From Betaproteobacteria bacterium UBA3031 (GTDB taxonomy: Bacteria; Pseudomonadota; Gammaproteobacteria; Burkholderiales; Eutrophovitaceae): a stretch of DNA of 25,242 nucleotides. The DNA is taken from positions 1 to 25,242 of the forward strand of contig DFDI01000021.1 of the NCBI GenBank assembly GCA_002367635.1, in the 5' to 3' direction. Below are positions 8,051 to 16,050 of the stretch, piece after piece. The notes beneath the pieces are model-generated. The model ran no database searches, was not told the DNA's origin, and worked only from the letters and a program-made list of their open reading frames with translations. The number at the start of each line of letters is the position of its first letter. The stretch's first letter is position 1. The position numbers and the translations under genes were made by a program.

Positions 8051-8887
8051 ATGAAACTTTTTATCTTTACAGGCCTATCCGGGTCGGGCAAAAGTGTTGC
8101 GCTCAGAACGCTAGAAGATCTTGGTTTTTACTGTATTGACAACCTGCCCATCCAACTCCTTGATGCTTGCATCGAAACACTGATGAAGCAGGGATACTCT
8201 AATGTAGCCATCAGCCTTGATATCAGGAACCCGTCCTTTTTAGGCGTACTGCCGGAAGAGGTTAGAAATGTCTCAAATCAAGGCGTAGAAGTAAAAATAG
8301 TTTTTCTCGATGCCTCAAATGAAACTCTACTACGACGCTATTCGGAGACCCGAAGACCTCATCCTTTATCCAATGACAAAACGACGCTTGTGGAGAGTAT
8401 CGAAGCTGAGCGAAAGCTGCTTGAATCGCTCAAAATCAACGCTACGCACATCGACACCAGCAGATTAACTCCTCAGCAACTGAAGAATCAAGTGAGAGGA
8501 CTCATAGAGAACAAACATTACCAGCTCCAACTAATCTTGCAATCCTTCGGATTCAAGCATGGTATACCACTAGACACAGATTTCACTTTTGATGTTCGCT
8601 GCTTACCAAACCCATTTTACGAAGATGAGTTAAAACAATTATCAGGCATCGATTCAAGGGTTGCTGAATATCTGAACAGAAGTGCCAACACACTAAAAAT
8701 GATAGATGATATTCATCAGCTCATAAGTCGGTGGCTGCCCTTATTCATCGATGAAGGTCGTGTAACCTTATCGGTTTCGGTCGGGTGTACCGGCGGGCAG
8801 CATCGATCAGTTTATGTAGTGGAGCAACTTGAAAATAAATTTAAACAGAACTACCGCACGCTGATGCGTCACCGCGACTTGCCTTAG
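8051..8887 (+). CDS. rapZ: RNase adapter protein RapZ
   Basis: RNA-binding adapter with a P-loop. In enterobacteria it binds the GlmZ small RNA and directs RNase E to it according to glucosamine-6-phosphate level, thereby controlling GlmS and cell-envelope precursor supply. From the ATG at 8051 it is 278 residues, similar to E. coli RapZ (284). Walker A GLSGSGKS is at residues 8-15 and is followed by GFYCIDNLP. The C-terminal half carries QSFGFKHGIPLDTD, FDVRCLPNPF and GCTGGQHRSVYVVEQL, all conserved. It lies 22 bases after hprK. Whether GlmZ-like RNA exists in this organism cannot be told here. No clear ribosome binding site. The stop overlaps the end of mutY on the other strand. Confidence 0.94.
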   Translation: MKLFIFTGLSGSGKSVALRTLEDLGFYCIDNLPIQLLDACIETLMKQGYSNVAISLDIRNPSFLGVLPEEVRNVSNQGVEVKIVFLDASNETLLRRYSETRRPHPLSNDKTTLVESIEAERKLLESLKINATHIDTSRLTPQQLKNQVRGLIENKHYQLQLILQSFGFKHGIPLDTDFTFDVRCLPNPFYEDELKQLSGIDSRVAEYLNRSANTLKMIDDIHQLISRWLPLFIDEGRVTLSVSVGCTGGQHRSVYVVEQLENKFKQNYRTLMRHRDLP

Positions 8888-9921
8888 CGGAGCAACTTAA
8901 ATATCTTCCTAACAGGCACTGAAATAGGTAGCTGACTTTGGTCATTAAGGTTGATCCATTTTAATCCGGAGCGCTCTTCTTTTGAGCAACGTCGAGTGAC
9001 ATTCACTCTTATGGGGTGAACGACATAATCAATGTGCGTGAGTCGGTGACGAAAATTATCAAGATGTACGGTTGACTCCACCTGCAATTTAAACTCATCT
9101 GCGTATCGATCTAAAATATCTGCAGAAAAAACCTCAGAATCAACAAACCCCAAAAGTCCCGGCCACAATCCTCCACCTAAATTTTTAATCATTAAAACCA
9201 TTTCACCTTGTAAAAAAACGACCATATAAATCGATTTTTTAGCTATCTCTTTCTTTAAGTTGGCAACAGGGTATGTCCCAACAACATCCTCAATTTTAGC
9301 GCGGCACCTTTCTTGCAAAGGGCAGGATACGCAGGAGGGATTACGACGAACACATACAGTAGCCCCGAGATCCATTAAACCTTGGGTGTACGCATCAATA
9401 TGCTTATTAGGCATTAGTTCCTCGGCAAGCGCCCATAACTTCCGCATCGTCGAACTCACGTTAGTCGGCCCATCAACGCGAAAGACCCTCGCTAGCACTC
9501 GTTTTACATTTCCATCGAGTATCGGGTATTTTTTTTCATAGGCTAACGCTAGAATTGCACCAGCGGTAGAACGACCAATGCCGGGAAGGCTTATTAAGAT
9601 ATCGTAGTCTGAGGGCACAACACCCCCATGAGCCTCGACTAGGAGCCGGGCTGATTTGAGCAAATTTCTAGCTCTAGAGTAATAACCCAGTCCACTCCAA
9701 AGGCTCAGAACCTCATCTTCGGTGCTCCGTGCGAGTGACATGACATCTGGGAACGCAGTCATGAACTGTGAGAAGTACTTAATCGCGGTGCCAACTTGAG
9801 TTTGCTGCAACATGATTTCAGACACCCATACCCCATATGGCGTTCGATTCACCTGCCAAGGCAAATCATGTCGGCCATGCTTCAGCTGCCAATTAACTAC
9901 ATCATCTGAAAAATTAAGCAC
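8884..9921 (-). CDS. mutY: Adenine DNA glycosylase MutY
   Basis: Removes adenine mispaired with 8-oxoguanine in base excision repair. It is 345 residues from a GTG start; the N-terminus aligns with the E. coli protein and a GGA lies about ten bases upstream. The catalytic Glu35 is in VWVSEIMLQQTQV, the helix-hairpin-helix is LPGIGRSTAGAIL, and the catalytic Asp136 is in LDGNVKRVLARVF. The iron-sulfur ligands are Cys190, 197, 200 and 206 in the canonical C-x6-C-x2-C-x5-C spacing. A C-terminal NUDIX-like domain with FRHRLTH, which recognises 8-oxoguanine, is present. The gene converges on rapZ with a four-base overlap of stop regions. Confidence 0.96.
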   Translation of the reverse strand: MLNFSDDVVNWQLKHGRHDLPWQVNRTPYGVWVSEIMLQQTQVGTAIKYFSQFMTAFPDVMSLARSTEDEVLSLWSGLGYYSRARNLLKSARLLVEAHGGVVPSDYDILISLPGIGRSTAGAILALAYEKKYPILDGNVKRVLARVFRVDGPTNVSSTMRKLWALAEELMPNKHIDAYTQGLMDLGATVCVRRNPSCVSCPLQERCRAKIEDVVGTYPVANLKKEIAKKSIYMVVFLQGEMVLMIKNLGGGLWPGLLGFVDSEVFSADILDRYADEFKLQVESTVHLDNFRHRLTHIDYVVHPIRVNVTRRCSKEERSGLKWINLNDQSQLPISVPVRKIFKLLR

Positions 9922-9980
9922 GTCTACAATCCAGGTGTGAAAAATTTACGCGCTGGCAAGCTAAAAACCTCACCCTACAG

Positions 9981-10005
9981 GATTGGTCAAAATCTTTGAC
10001 CAATC
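9981..10005. repeat. Perfect 11-bp inverted repeat in the mutY/thiS divergent region
   Basis: Arms GATTGGTCAAA (9981-9991) and TTTGACCAATC (9995-10005) are perfectly complementary around a three-base loop. No T-run follows on either strand, so it does not look like an intrinsic terminator. Each arm contains a TTGACC hexamer resembling a -35 element, one on each strand. No good -10 box lies at the right distance on the plus strand, and only a poor TTTTTA lies on the minus strand. It may be an operator, an RNA hairpin or part of divergent promoters. Confidence 0.5.
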
Positions 10006-10104
10006 TCTCCCTCAAAGCTCGCTTACCACGTCTAAAGTTAACCTAATTTTAAATTAAATAAACGAACGTAACGAAACTAAGAATATCGATTGAGACTTTG
10101 CCAG

Positions 10105-10113
10105 TGATAGAAT
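10105..10113 (+). promoter_or_regulatory. Possible extended -10 promoter for thiS
   Basis: TGATAGAAT at 10105-10113 fits an extended -10 element (TGn followed by TAGAAT, five of six to consensus). No matching -35 box lies 16-18 bases upstream, which extended -10 promoters can tolerate. The start point would be near 10120 with a leader of about 28 bases to the thiS ATG. No thiamine-pyrophosphate riboswitch fits in so short a leader. Confidence 0.35.
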
Positions 10114-10147
10114 ATTGGTCAGAAAACAAATAAACCACTAAACAATT

Positions 10148-10351
10148 ATGATTGCGGCACATATCAATGGGACCATCAGGCAAGTAGAAACTGGAACAAC
10201 GATATTCAACCTCGTCAAGGACCTAGATATTGCACACAAAAAAATTGCACTAGAGATCAACGGAGAAATAATTCCCCACAGCCAGTTTGAATCTCGAATA
10301 TTACAAGATGGCGATCAAATAGAAATTGTTACCGCTGTGGGCGGCGGCTAA
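10148..10351 (+). CDS. thiS: Sulfur carrier protein ThiS
   Basis: Small ubiquitin-like protein that carries sulfur as a C-terminal thiocarboxylate to ThiG for building the thiazole of thiamine. It is 67 residues long, with the beta-grasp pattern INGTIRQVETGTTIFNLV, ALEINGEIIP and DGDQIEIVTAVGGG. The C-terminal Gly-Gly needed for adenylation is present. It is followed 49 bases later by thiG, its direct partner. The adenylating enzyme ThiF and the ThiO or ThiH dehydroglycine source are not in this window, so they must be encoded elsewhere. No clear ribosome binding site is visible before the ATG. Confidence 0.93.
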   Translation: MIAAHINGTIRQVETGTTIFNLVKDLDIAHKKIALEINGEIIPHSQFESRILQDGDQIEIVTAVGGG

Positions 10352-10400
10352 AGTAGCCGTTTAACAAACTTTTTACATCATATTGGGAACTCTTCAAAAA

Positions 10401-11195
10401 ATGGATCTTTTAAAAATTGGTACGCGATCTTTTGAAAGCCGCTTGATCATCGGCACCGGAAAATATGGATCCTTCGAAGAAACAGGTCATGCCATTCAAG
10501 AAAGTGGAGCAGAAATTGTCACTGTTGCCATACGTCGAACAAATCTCGGTCAGAATTCATCTGAAGCAAATCTACTCGACTTTATTGACCTTGATCACAC
10601 AACACTGCTTCCAAACACCGCTGGCTGCTATACCTCAGATGAAGCTATACGCACACTCAGGCTCGCGCGCGAACTACTAGACGGACACGATCTAGTGAAA
10701 TTAGAGGTATTAGGAGACCCGCAAACACTGTTTCCCAACGTCTCCGAAACACTGGTTGCCGCGGAGCAACTCGTTAAGGATGGCTTCCAAGTAATGGTGT
10801 ATACATCAGATGATCCAATAGTCGCGAAGCAGCTTGAAGATTTAGGTTGCGTCGCAATAATGCCGCTTGCTTCATTAATCGGATCCGGGATGGGGATTCT
10901 AAATCCTTGGAACCTCAGCATCATCATCGAAAACCTTAAGGTCCCGGTAATTGTAGACGCGGGGGTAGGAACGGCGTCGGATGCAGTAATTGCGATGGAA
11001 TTGGGATGTGATGCAGTACTTATGAATACTGCAATTGCAGCAGCGCAAGATCCCATCATGATGGCACGAGCGATGAAGAATGCGGTTCAGGCTGGCAGAG
11101 ACGCTTTTCGTGCGGGCAGAATGCCGAAGAACCTCTACCACGCATCGCCAAGCTCACCCACAGCAGGAATGATGCCCCCTAGCTCCAAGAAATAA
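10401..11195 (+). CDS. thiG: Thiazole synthase ThiG
   Basis: Makes the thiazole phosphate moiety of thiamine from 1-deoxy-D-xylulose 5-phosphate, dehydroglycine and ThiS thiocarboxylate. From the ATG at 10401 it is 264 residues with a TIM-barrel fold. Family motifs are SRLIIGTGKY near the start, VTVAIRR at 41-46, LPNTAGC at 70-76, and the Schiff-base lysine Lys100 in VKLEVLGD. The C-terminal phosphate-binding region has VPVIVDAGVGTASDA and VLMNTAIAAAQDP. A TTG at 10383 is in frame but gives residues outside the family, so the ATG is preferred. It sits with thiS upstream and trmB 43 bases downstream, an arrangement common in betaproteobacteria. Confidence 0.95.
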   Translation: MDLLKIGTRSFESRLIIGTGKYGSFEETGHAIQESGAEIVTVAIRRTNLGQNSSEANLLDFIDLDHTTLLPNTAGCYTSDEAIRTLRLARELLDGHDLVKLEVLGDPQTLFPNVSETLVAAEQLVKDGFQVMVYTSDDPIVAKQLEDLGCVAIMPLASLIGSGMGILNPWNLSIIIENLKVPVIVDAGVGTASDAVIAMELGCDAVLMNTAIAAAQDPIMMARAMKNAVQAGRDAFRAGRMPKNLYHASPSSPTAGMMPPSSKK

Positions 11196-11238
11196 GGCTG
11201 GCTCAGCTTAACTTTTTTAACGATTAAGAACACCACAC

Positions 11239-11910
11239 ATGGAAAAAAGAAAGGTCAGAAGTTACGTCCTGAGGGCTGGACGAATGTCAGAAGGGCAAAA
11301 GAATGCAAGACAAAAATTAGGGGATAAATACCTTTTACCCTTCCAACTCAAATCTAAACTTGATTTCAACACTGTTTTTAAAAATAACAATCCCACCTAT
11401 TTAGAGATTGGCTTCGGAATGGGGGATACGGCAGTAGAAGTCGCTCAATCCTACCCTGAACACAACTACATTGGAGTTGAGGTACATCCGCCAGGCGTTG
11501 GCCGCGCACTTAAGTTAAGTGAGGATTCTGGGCTTTCGAATATCAGAGTCATCGAGCACGACGCAGTGGAAGTGACACAGCACATGCTCCCCCAAAAAAG
11601 TCTAAGCGGCATCCATATCTTCTTCCCTGACCCATGGCCCAAAAAAAGACATCATAAACGGCGCCTGATCAATGGAGAATTCGTTCATCAACTGACCCTG
11701 CTTCTAATGGACGCAGGTTATCTACACATCGCAACAGATTGGGAAGAGTATGCCGAAGAAATATTAGCGACATTGCGGGAAAATCATCATTTAGAAAATA
11801 CAGCGGCGGATTTTTGCGAACGCCCCTCCTACCGACCGACTACCAAATTTGAACGGCGCGGACTTAAATTGGGACATCAAGTTTGGGATATTATCTTTCG
11901 AAAATGCTAA
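11239..11910 (+). CDS. trmB: tRNA (guanine-N7)-methyltransferase TrmB
   Basis: Methylates guanine 46 at N7 in the variable loop of many tRNAs using S-adenosylmethionine. It is 223 residues. The SAM-binding motif is LEIGFGMGD at about 55-63, the acidic residue after the second strand is in GVEVHPPGV, and the diagnostic substrate motif FFPDPWPKKRHHKRR lies at about 128-142. The C-terminal RPTTKFERRGLKLGH is also typical. It ends 11 bases before the stop of hemW on the opposite strand. The gap holds no hairpin, so the two transcripts probably read into each other at their 3' ends. Confidence 0.95.
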   Translation: MEKRKVRSYVLRAGRMSEGQKNARQKLGDKYLLPFQLKSKLDFNTVFKNNNPTYLEIGFGMGDTAVEVAQSYPEHNYIGVEVHPPGVGRALKLSEDSGLSNIRVIEHDAVEVTQHMLPQKSLSGIHIFFPDPWPKKRHHKRRLINGEFVHQLTLLLMDAGYLHIATDWEEYAEEILATLRENHHLENTAADFCERPSYRPTTKFERRGLKLGHQVWDIIFRKC

Positions 11911-11921
11911 GGCACGCTGGC

Positions 11922-13064
11922 TCACAAAAACTCTTGCAAAACCTCATTTAGAAAACGCATCCCCAATGGGGTCGTACGTATAAACCCATCGGATAGGTCC
12001 ATAAGGCCGCGACGCTCCAGCACCATAAGTTTAGAGTTAACCAAATCAATGGGTAGCGCTGTTCTTTTTTCAAATAAGCCTCTAGGTACCCCAGCATTTA
12101 ACCGTAGGGCATTCATAAAAAATTCAAATGGTAACGATTCAGAAGCCACGATCTGATTGCTGTATATCCCAGCTCCCACACCAATAGCCTCCATATAACG
12201 CTTAGGTTGTTTATGTTTCACGATGCGCGTGACACTCTGAGACGTTGTTATTTTCGAATGAGCACCCGCACCAATGCCAAGGTAATCGCCAAACTCCCAA
12301 TAATTCGTATTGTGTGAGCATTGCCTCCCCGGCTTCGCAAAAGCAGACACTTCATATTGTGCATATCCGTGTTCATGCACGACCGACTCAATCTCAAATT
12401 GCATTTCTGAGGCTAAATCATCATCAGGTAACTTCGGAGGATATCTAAAAAACCAAGTGTTTGGCTCAATAGTTAGCTGATATATCGATATATGCTCAGG
12501 AGCAAACTCCAATACTCGTGAAAGATCAGTTTTTAGTTCTCCAAGTTGCTGCCCTGGCAAAGCAAACATCAAATCTATATTGATATTGTCAAAAATAGAT
12601 TTTGCGTCGGAGATCGCCCCGATGGCTTCAGCACTGGAGTGCACTCGTCCTAACTTCTCGAGTAACTGATCATTAGTCGTTTGCACACCAATCGACAGCC
12701 TATTGACGCCGACTCTTCGATAACCCTCAAACTTAACTCTGTCCGAAGCGCCAGGGTTAGCCTCCAACGTAATTTCCGCATCAGCCCCAACCGAGCAATT
12801 TCCCTTCACATAATCAATAACCATACCAATTAAATCCGGGTCGAAAACGGATGGCGTACCTCCGCCAAAAAAGATTGTTTTAATCTCACGATCTTTAATC
12901 TGGTCGAGGTGCTGCTCTAAGTCCCTGATAAGGGTGTCGGTATAGTCCTTCGGGGAAACATCGCTCCTAAGAGGATGGGAGTTGAAATCACAATATAGGC
13001 ATTTTTTGACACACCAAGGGATGTGAACATACAACGACAGTGATGGTAGACGGATCACACTCAC
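11922..13064 (-). CDS. hemW: Radical SAM heme chaperone HemW
   Basis: Heme-binding radical SAM protein that helps insert heme into respiratory enzymes. It is related to coproporphyrinogen dehydrogenase HemN but is a separate family. It is 380 residues from a GTG at 13064. The cluster-binding motif is C18-x3-C22-x2-C25 in IPWCVKKCLYCDFNS, lacking the extra cysteine seen after this motif in HemN. FFGGGTPSVF, the EANPG region and GVNRLSIGVQ are typical of the family, and a C-terminal HemN-like domain follows. The gene order rph-rdgB-hemW on one strand is widespread. No strong ribosome binding site is visible, so the start is the least certain part. Confidence 0.93.
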   Translation of the reverse strand: MSVIRLPSLSLYVHIPWCVKKCLYCDFNSHPLRSDVSPKDYTDTLIRDLEQHLDQIKDREIKTIFFGGGTPSVFDPDLIGMVIDYVKGNCSVGADAEITLEANPGASDRVKFEGYRRVGVNRLSIGVQTTNDQLLEKLGRVHSSAEAIGAISDAKSIFDNINIDLMFALPGQQLGELKTDLSRVLEFAPEHISIYQLTIEPNTWFFRYPPKLPDDDLASEMQFEIESVVHEHGYAQYEVSAFAKPGRQCSHNTNYWEFGDYLGIGAGAHSKITTSQSVTRIVKHKQPKRYMEAIGVGAGIYSNQIVASESLPFEFFMNALRLNAGVPRGLFEKRTALPIDLVNSKLMVLERRGLMDLSDGFIRTTPLGMRFLNEVLQEFL

Positions 13065-13134
13065 TATCGTTATGAAATTCGTAGCATTTGAACAAGAAGC
13101 GGGGCGCAGATCAAAACAAAATAATGGTGTGACA

Positions 13135-13737
13135 TCAGTATGCCCCGGACTCTAACAAGAGCCTCATACTGCGTACTGCAGCACCTCTGTGGCTTATCTC
13201 ATTTTTTTGGACCAAGGACATTTCCGCACCGGTTAATTGAAGGCTAAGGTCCAGAAAGAGCGGATCGTATCCAAACCCTCCCTGGCCACGTGGTTCATGA
13301 AGCACCTCCCCAAACCATCGTCCATCAGCAATCAAAGGGGCAGGGTCATTGTAATGACGCACCAGCACAAGCGCACAATAATAATGGGCACGGCGATCAA
13401 TGGCACTTCTCATTAATTCGATCAAATGATTATTATTTTGAACATCAAGCGCATCCTCACCAGCAAAACGGGCCGACCTAACGCCGGGACGGCCATCAAG
13501 TGCAGATACACAAATCCCAGAATCATCTGCTAACGCAGGTAACCCCGAATTTTTCGATACATGTCGCGCCTTCGTCAGTGCATTTTCCAAAAAAGTATCA
13601 TAAGGCTCCTCGGCTTCACCCAGCCCAAGTTTTTGCTGACTCACAAACTCAATATCGAGACCATGAAACATCAAACTAATTTCACGAATCTTACCTGCGT
13701 TACCCGAGGCGATTGCGATCTTAGGTGGCAGCATCAT
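13135..13737 (-). CDS. rdgB: dITP/XTP pyrophosphatase RdgB
   Basis: Hydrolyses inosine and xanthosine triphosphates to monophosphates, keeping damaged purines out of DNA and RNA (HAM1/ITPase family). It is 200 residues from the ATG at 13737. Motifs are SGNAGKIREI near the start, ALADDSGI with the catalytic aspartate at 71/72, GGFGYDPLF at 153-161, and SHRGAA at 182-187. The start lies 17 bases inside the 3' end of rph, in another frame. A GTG two codons earlier (13743) or the next ATG (13734) are alternatives. The overlap suggests translation coupled to rph. Confidence 0.94.
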   Translation of the reverse strand: MMLPPKIAIASGNAGKIREISLMFHGLDIEFVSQQKLGLGEAEEPYDTFLENALTKARHVSKNSGLPALADDSGICVSALDGRPGVRSARFAGEDALDVQNNNHLIELMRSAIDRRAHYYCALVLVRHYNDPAPLIADGRWFGEVLHEPRGQGGFGYDPLFLDLSLQLTGAEMSLVQKNEISHRGAAVRSMRLLLESGAY

Positions 13738-14455
13738 GAGCACGTGCCAAAGTTTTTTTCTGCATCTCGATGAGTTCTAAAATACCCTTTTCCCCAAGGG
13801 AGAGCATGTCAGCTAACTGTGTTTTATTGAAAGCGGCACCTTCAGCAGTCCCCTGTATTTCTATGATATCACCCGCCTCGTTCATCACGAGATTAAGGTC
13901 CGTGTCACAGCTGGAATCCTCTCCGTAATCAAGATCCAATAAGGCTGCGCCGGATACGATACCTACCGATATTGCAGCAACATGATGTTTGATAGGTGAC
14001 TTCTGTAGCGCACCTTTTTGTAGCAAATGATTTACCGCCTCACATAAAGCAACGAATCCCCCCGTGACACTCGCGGTTCGAGTGCCTCCATCTGCCTCAA
14101 TGACATCGCAGTCGATCTTAATTGTTCGCTCACCGAGCTCAGAGAGCGAAATCGCCGCTCTCAAGCTCCGGCCGATCAATCGTTGGATCTCTTGAGTTCT
14201 TCCCGACTGCTTACCTTTTGAAGCTTCTCGATCCATTCTTGTGTTAGTGGATCGCGGCAACATTCCATACTCAGCAGTAACCCAACCTTGACCTGTCCCT
14301 CTGAGAAAAGGCGGCACCCTATCCTCAACAGAAGCGGTGCAGATCACTCGAGTTCTTCCAAACTCAACCAGCACAGAACCCTCAGCTTGCCCAATAAACC
14401 CTCTCGTGAAACAAACCTTCCTTAGACTATCAGCATCCCGGCCATTTCTGTCCAT
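13721..14455 (-). CDS. rph: Ribonuclease PH
   Basis: Phosphorolytic 3'-5' exoribonuclease that trims the 3' ends of tRNA precursors and some rRNA. It is 244 residues, full length (E. coli wild type is 238). The conserved blocks are AEGSVLVEFGRTRVICTAS, GWVTAEYGMLPRSTNTR, GRTQEIQRLIGRSLRA, the phosphate-binding EADGGTRTASVTGG, and QGTAEGAAFN. A Shine-Dalgarno-like AAGGGAT lies about seven bases before the ATG. It is the first gene of a minus-strand rph-rdgB-hemW run and is divergent from yicC across a 116-base gap that must hold both promoters. Confidence 0.96.
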   Translation of the reverse strand: MDRNGRDADSLRKVCFTRGFIGQAEGSVLVEFGRTRVICTASVEDRVPPFLRGTGQGWVTAEYGMLPRSTNTRMDREASKGKQSGRTQEIQRLIGRSLRAAISLSELGERTIKIDCDVIEADGGTRTASVTGGFVALCEAVNHLLQKGALQKSPIKHHVAAISVGIVSGAALLDLDYGEDSSCDTDLNLVMNEAGDIIEIQGTAEGAAFNKTQLADMLSLGEKGILELIEMQKKTLARAHDAAT

Positions 14456-14504
14456 TACCTATCCCTTCATAAAAAATCTAAAAAATCCATCATCATTCTT
14501 TGCT

Positions 14505-14533
14505 ACAGGTGCATCAAGCGCGTGATATCGTAT
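14505..14533 (+). promoter_or_regulatory. Weak promoter candidate for yicC-gmk-rpoZ
   Basis: In the rph/yicC divergent gap a TTGCTA hexamer is followed after 17 bases by TGATAT. The matches are only four and three of six, so this is a weak guess; other AT-rich hexamers nearer yicC could serve equally. The gap also has to contain the rph promoter, which I could not place convincingly. Confidence 0.2.
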
Positions 14534-14571
14534 CAACAATTATTAATTACTAATGAAATAGGAAATAATTC

Positions 14572-15435
14572 ATGACCACCAGCATGACTGGATTCGCAAC
14601 TGCTTCATGCACAACTGAATTCGCTACCATCGTAACGGATATCAAATGCATCAATCACCGATATTTAGACCTCCAGTTTAAAATCCCTGAAGAATTACGG
14701 CAACACGAAATTAAGTTTAGACGCACATTAGCCGATTTCCTGAAAAGAGGGAAAGTCGAATGTAAGATTTCCATCAATCAAAATCATGATTCAGCGCAAA
14801 AACAAGTATCCAACCAAGTTCTTCAAAACCTAAAAACATTGCAGAAAAATGTTGCGGCACAGTGTCCTGGAGCAGCAAAACTCTCCATCAATGATATTTT
14901 ACGTTGGCCCGGAGCAATACAAGAGAACTCAATAGAATTAGAAACACTAGTCACGGCAGCTGAGGAAGCTCTCAGCGCCGCAATTAACAATCTTAATATC
15001 GCTCGAAATGAAGAAGGTGAAAAACTAAAAAAAATCATTCAAGAAAAAGCCAACCGCATCAAGGTTCTCATTCAAGACGTTAAGCCACGGATACCCGAGA
15101 TTGTTTCATCCTATGAAATAAAATTAAAAGATCGAATCAAACAACTTAATATCGAGGCTTCAGAAGATAGAATTGCACAGGAAGTTGTTATGTACTCAAC
15201 AAAAGTAGACATCGAAGAGGAAATCCAAAGACTAGAGGCACACACGTCATCATTGCTAGATATTTTGGAATCCAAAGAGGCTCAAGGTAAAAAGCTTGAC
15301 TTTCTCATGCAAGAATTAAATCGAGAAGCAAATACGCTGGGATCCAAATCGACAAACATTGGTACAACCAATATCGCGATGGAACTTAAAGTGGCGATCG
15401 AGCAAATCAGGGAACAAGTCCAAAATATTGAATAA
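14572..15435 (+). CDS. yicC: YicC family endoribonuclease
   Basis: Member of the YicC/YloC family, shown in E. coli to be an endoribonuclease that takes part in small-RNA turnover. It is 287 residues, matching E. coli YicC. Conserved features are SMTGFA at the start, the KCINHRYLDLQFKIPEELR block, RGKVECKISI, DILRWPG, and the C-terminal DUF1732 region with EEEIQRLEAHTSSLLD, KKLDFLMQELNREANTLGSKS and the end EQIREQVQNIE. An AGGA ribosome binding site lies about nine bases before the ATG. gmk begins four bases after its stop, a gene pairing conserved widely in bacteria. Cytoplasmic. Confidence 0.94.
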   Translation: MTTSMTGFATASCTTEFATIVTDIKCINHRYLDLQFKIPEELRQHEIKFRRTLADFLKRGKVECKISINQNHDSAQKQVSNQVLQNLKTLQKNVAAQCPGAAKLSINDILRWPGAIQENSIELETLVTAAEEALSAAINNLNIARNEEGEKLKKIIQEKANRIKVLIQDVKPRIPEIVSSYEIKLKDRIKQLNIEASEDRIAQEVVMYSTKVDIEEEIQRLEAHTSSLLDILESKEAQGKKLDFLMQELNREANTLGSKSTNIGTTNIAMELKVAIEQIREQVQNIE

Positions 15436-15439
15436 ATCT

Positions 15440-16048
15440 ATGGCTGATATTTTCATCATTTCTGCACCCTCAGGAGCGGGCAAATCTTCGTTGATCGACG
15501 CTCTAATTGAAAAAGATAGCAGGTTAAAAAAATCTGTTTCAGTTACGACTAGACTCCCTCGAGAGGGGGAACAACATGGCCAACACTATGTATTTACTGA
15601 TGAAACAGACTTTCAGAAACGTTTAAACAATGGCGAATTCTTAGAGCATGCGCAGGTGCATGGCAATTGGTATGGAACCAGCAAGGTCTTATTCGAAAGT
15701 GAGCTGACGAACAATAATGACCTAATCCTAGAAATCGACTATCAAGGTGCTCAAGTGGTTAGAAGTCTCTATGCCGCGAGCATCTCTATTTTTATCCTGC
15801 CACCCAGTAAGGCTTTATTACGTTCACGCCTTGAGAAAAGAAACACCGACAACACCACAACGATTGAGCAACGCCTGACAGCTGCGAGCACTGAAATTGC
15901 CCATATTTCCGAGTATCGATATGTTACAATTAACGATAACTTCGATGATGCCTTAGCTGACATACAAGCTATTGTCCGTTCGACCAGACTCGCAGCGCAC
16001 AGCCATGAAGGCGAACGCATCGTAAAAGACTTTTTAAAGGATGACTGA
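15440..16048 (+). CDS. gmk: Guanylate kinase
   Basis: Phosphorylates GMP (and dGMP) to GDP with ATP, supplying GTP, dGTP and the (p)ppGpp substrate pool. From the ATG at 15440 it is 202 residues, near E. coli Gmk (207). The P-loop SAPSGAGKS is at residues 8-16. The GMP-binding segments VSVTTRLPREGEQHGQHYVF and EFLEHAQVHGNWYGTS follow, then the IDYQGAQVVR strand. The frame is open upstream into yicC but the ATG four bases after the yicC stop matches the family start. rpoZ begins two bases after its stop, so yicC-gmk-rpoZ is a tight operon. Confidence 0.96.
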   Translation: MADIFIISAPSGAGKSSLIDALIEKDSRLKKSVSVTTRLPREGEQHGQHYVFTDETDFQKRLNNGEFLEHAQVHGNWYGTSKVLFESELTNNNDLILEIDYQGAQVVRSLYAASISIFILPPSKALLRSRLEKRNTDNTTTIEQRLTAASTEIAHISEYRYVTINDNFDDALADIQAIVRSTRLAAHSHEGERIVKDFLKDD

Positions 16049-16050
16049 TT

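Noticed and set aside
9950..10147. Thiamine-pyrophosphate riboswitch upstream of thiS
   Set aside because: The conserved CTGAGA and ACCTGA-type segments of the TPP aptamer are not present.
13290..13481. Histidine/glutamine-rich small frame opposite rdgB
   Set aside because: Shadow of a conserved gene; the composition reflects the antisense of rdgB codons.
15359..15439. Longer gmk beginning inside yicC
   Set aside because: The extension is yicC read in another frame; the ATG four bases after the yicC stop fits the family.
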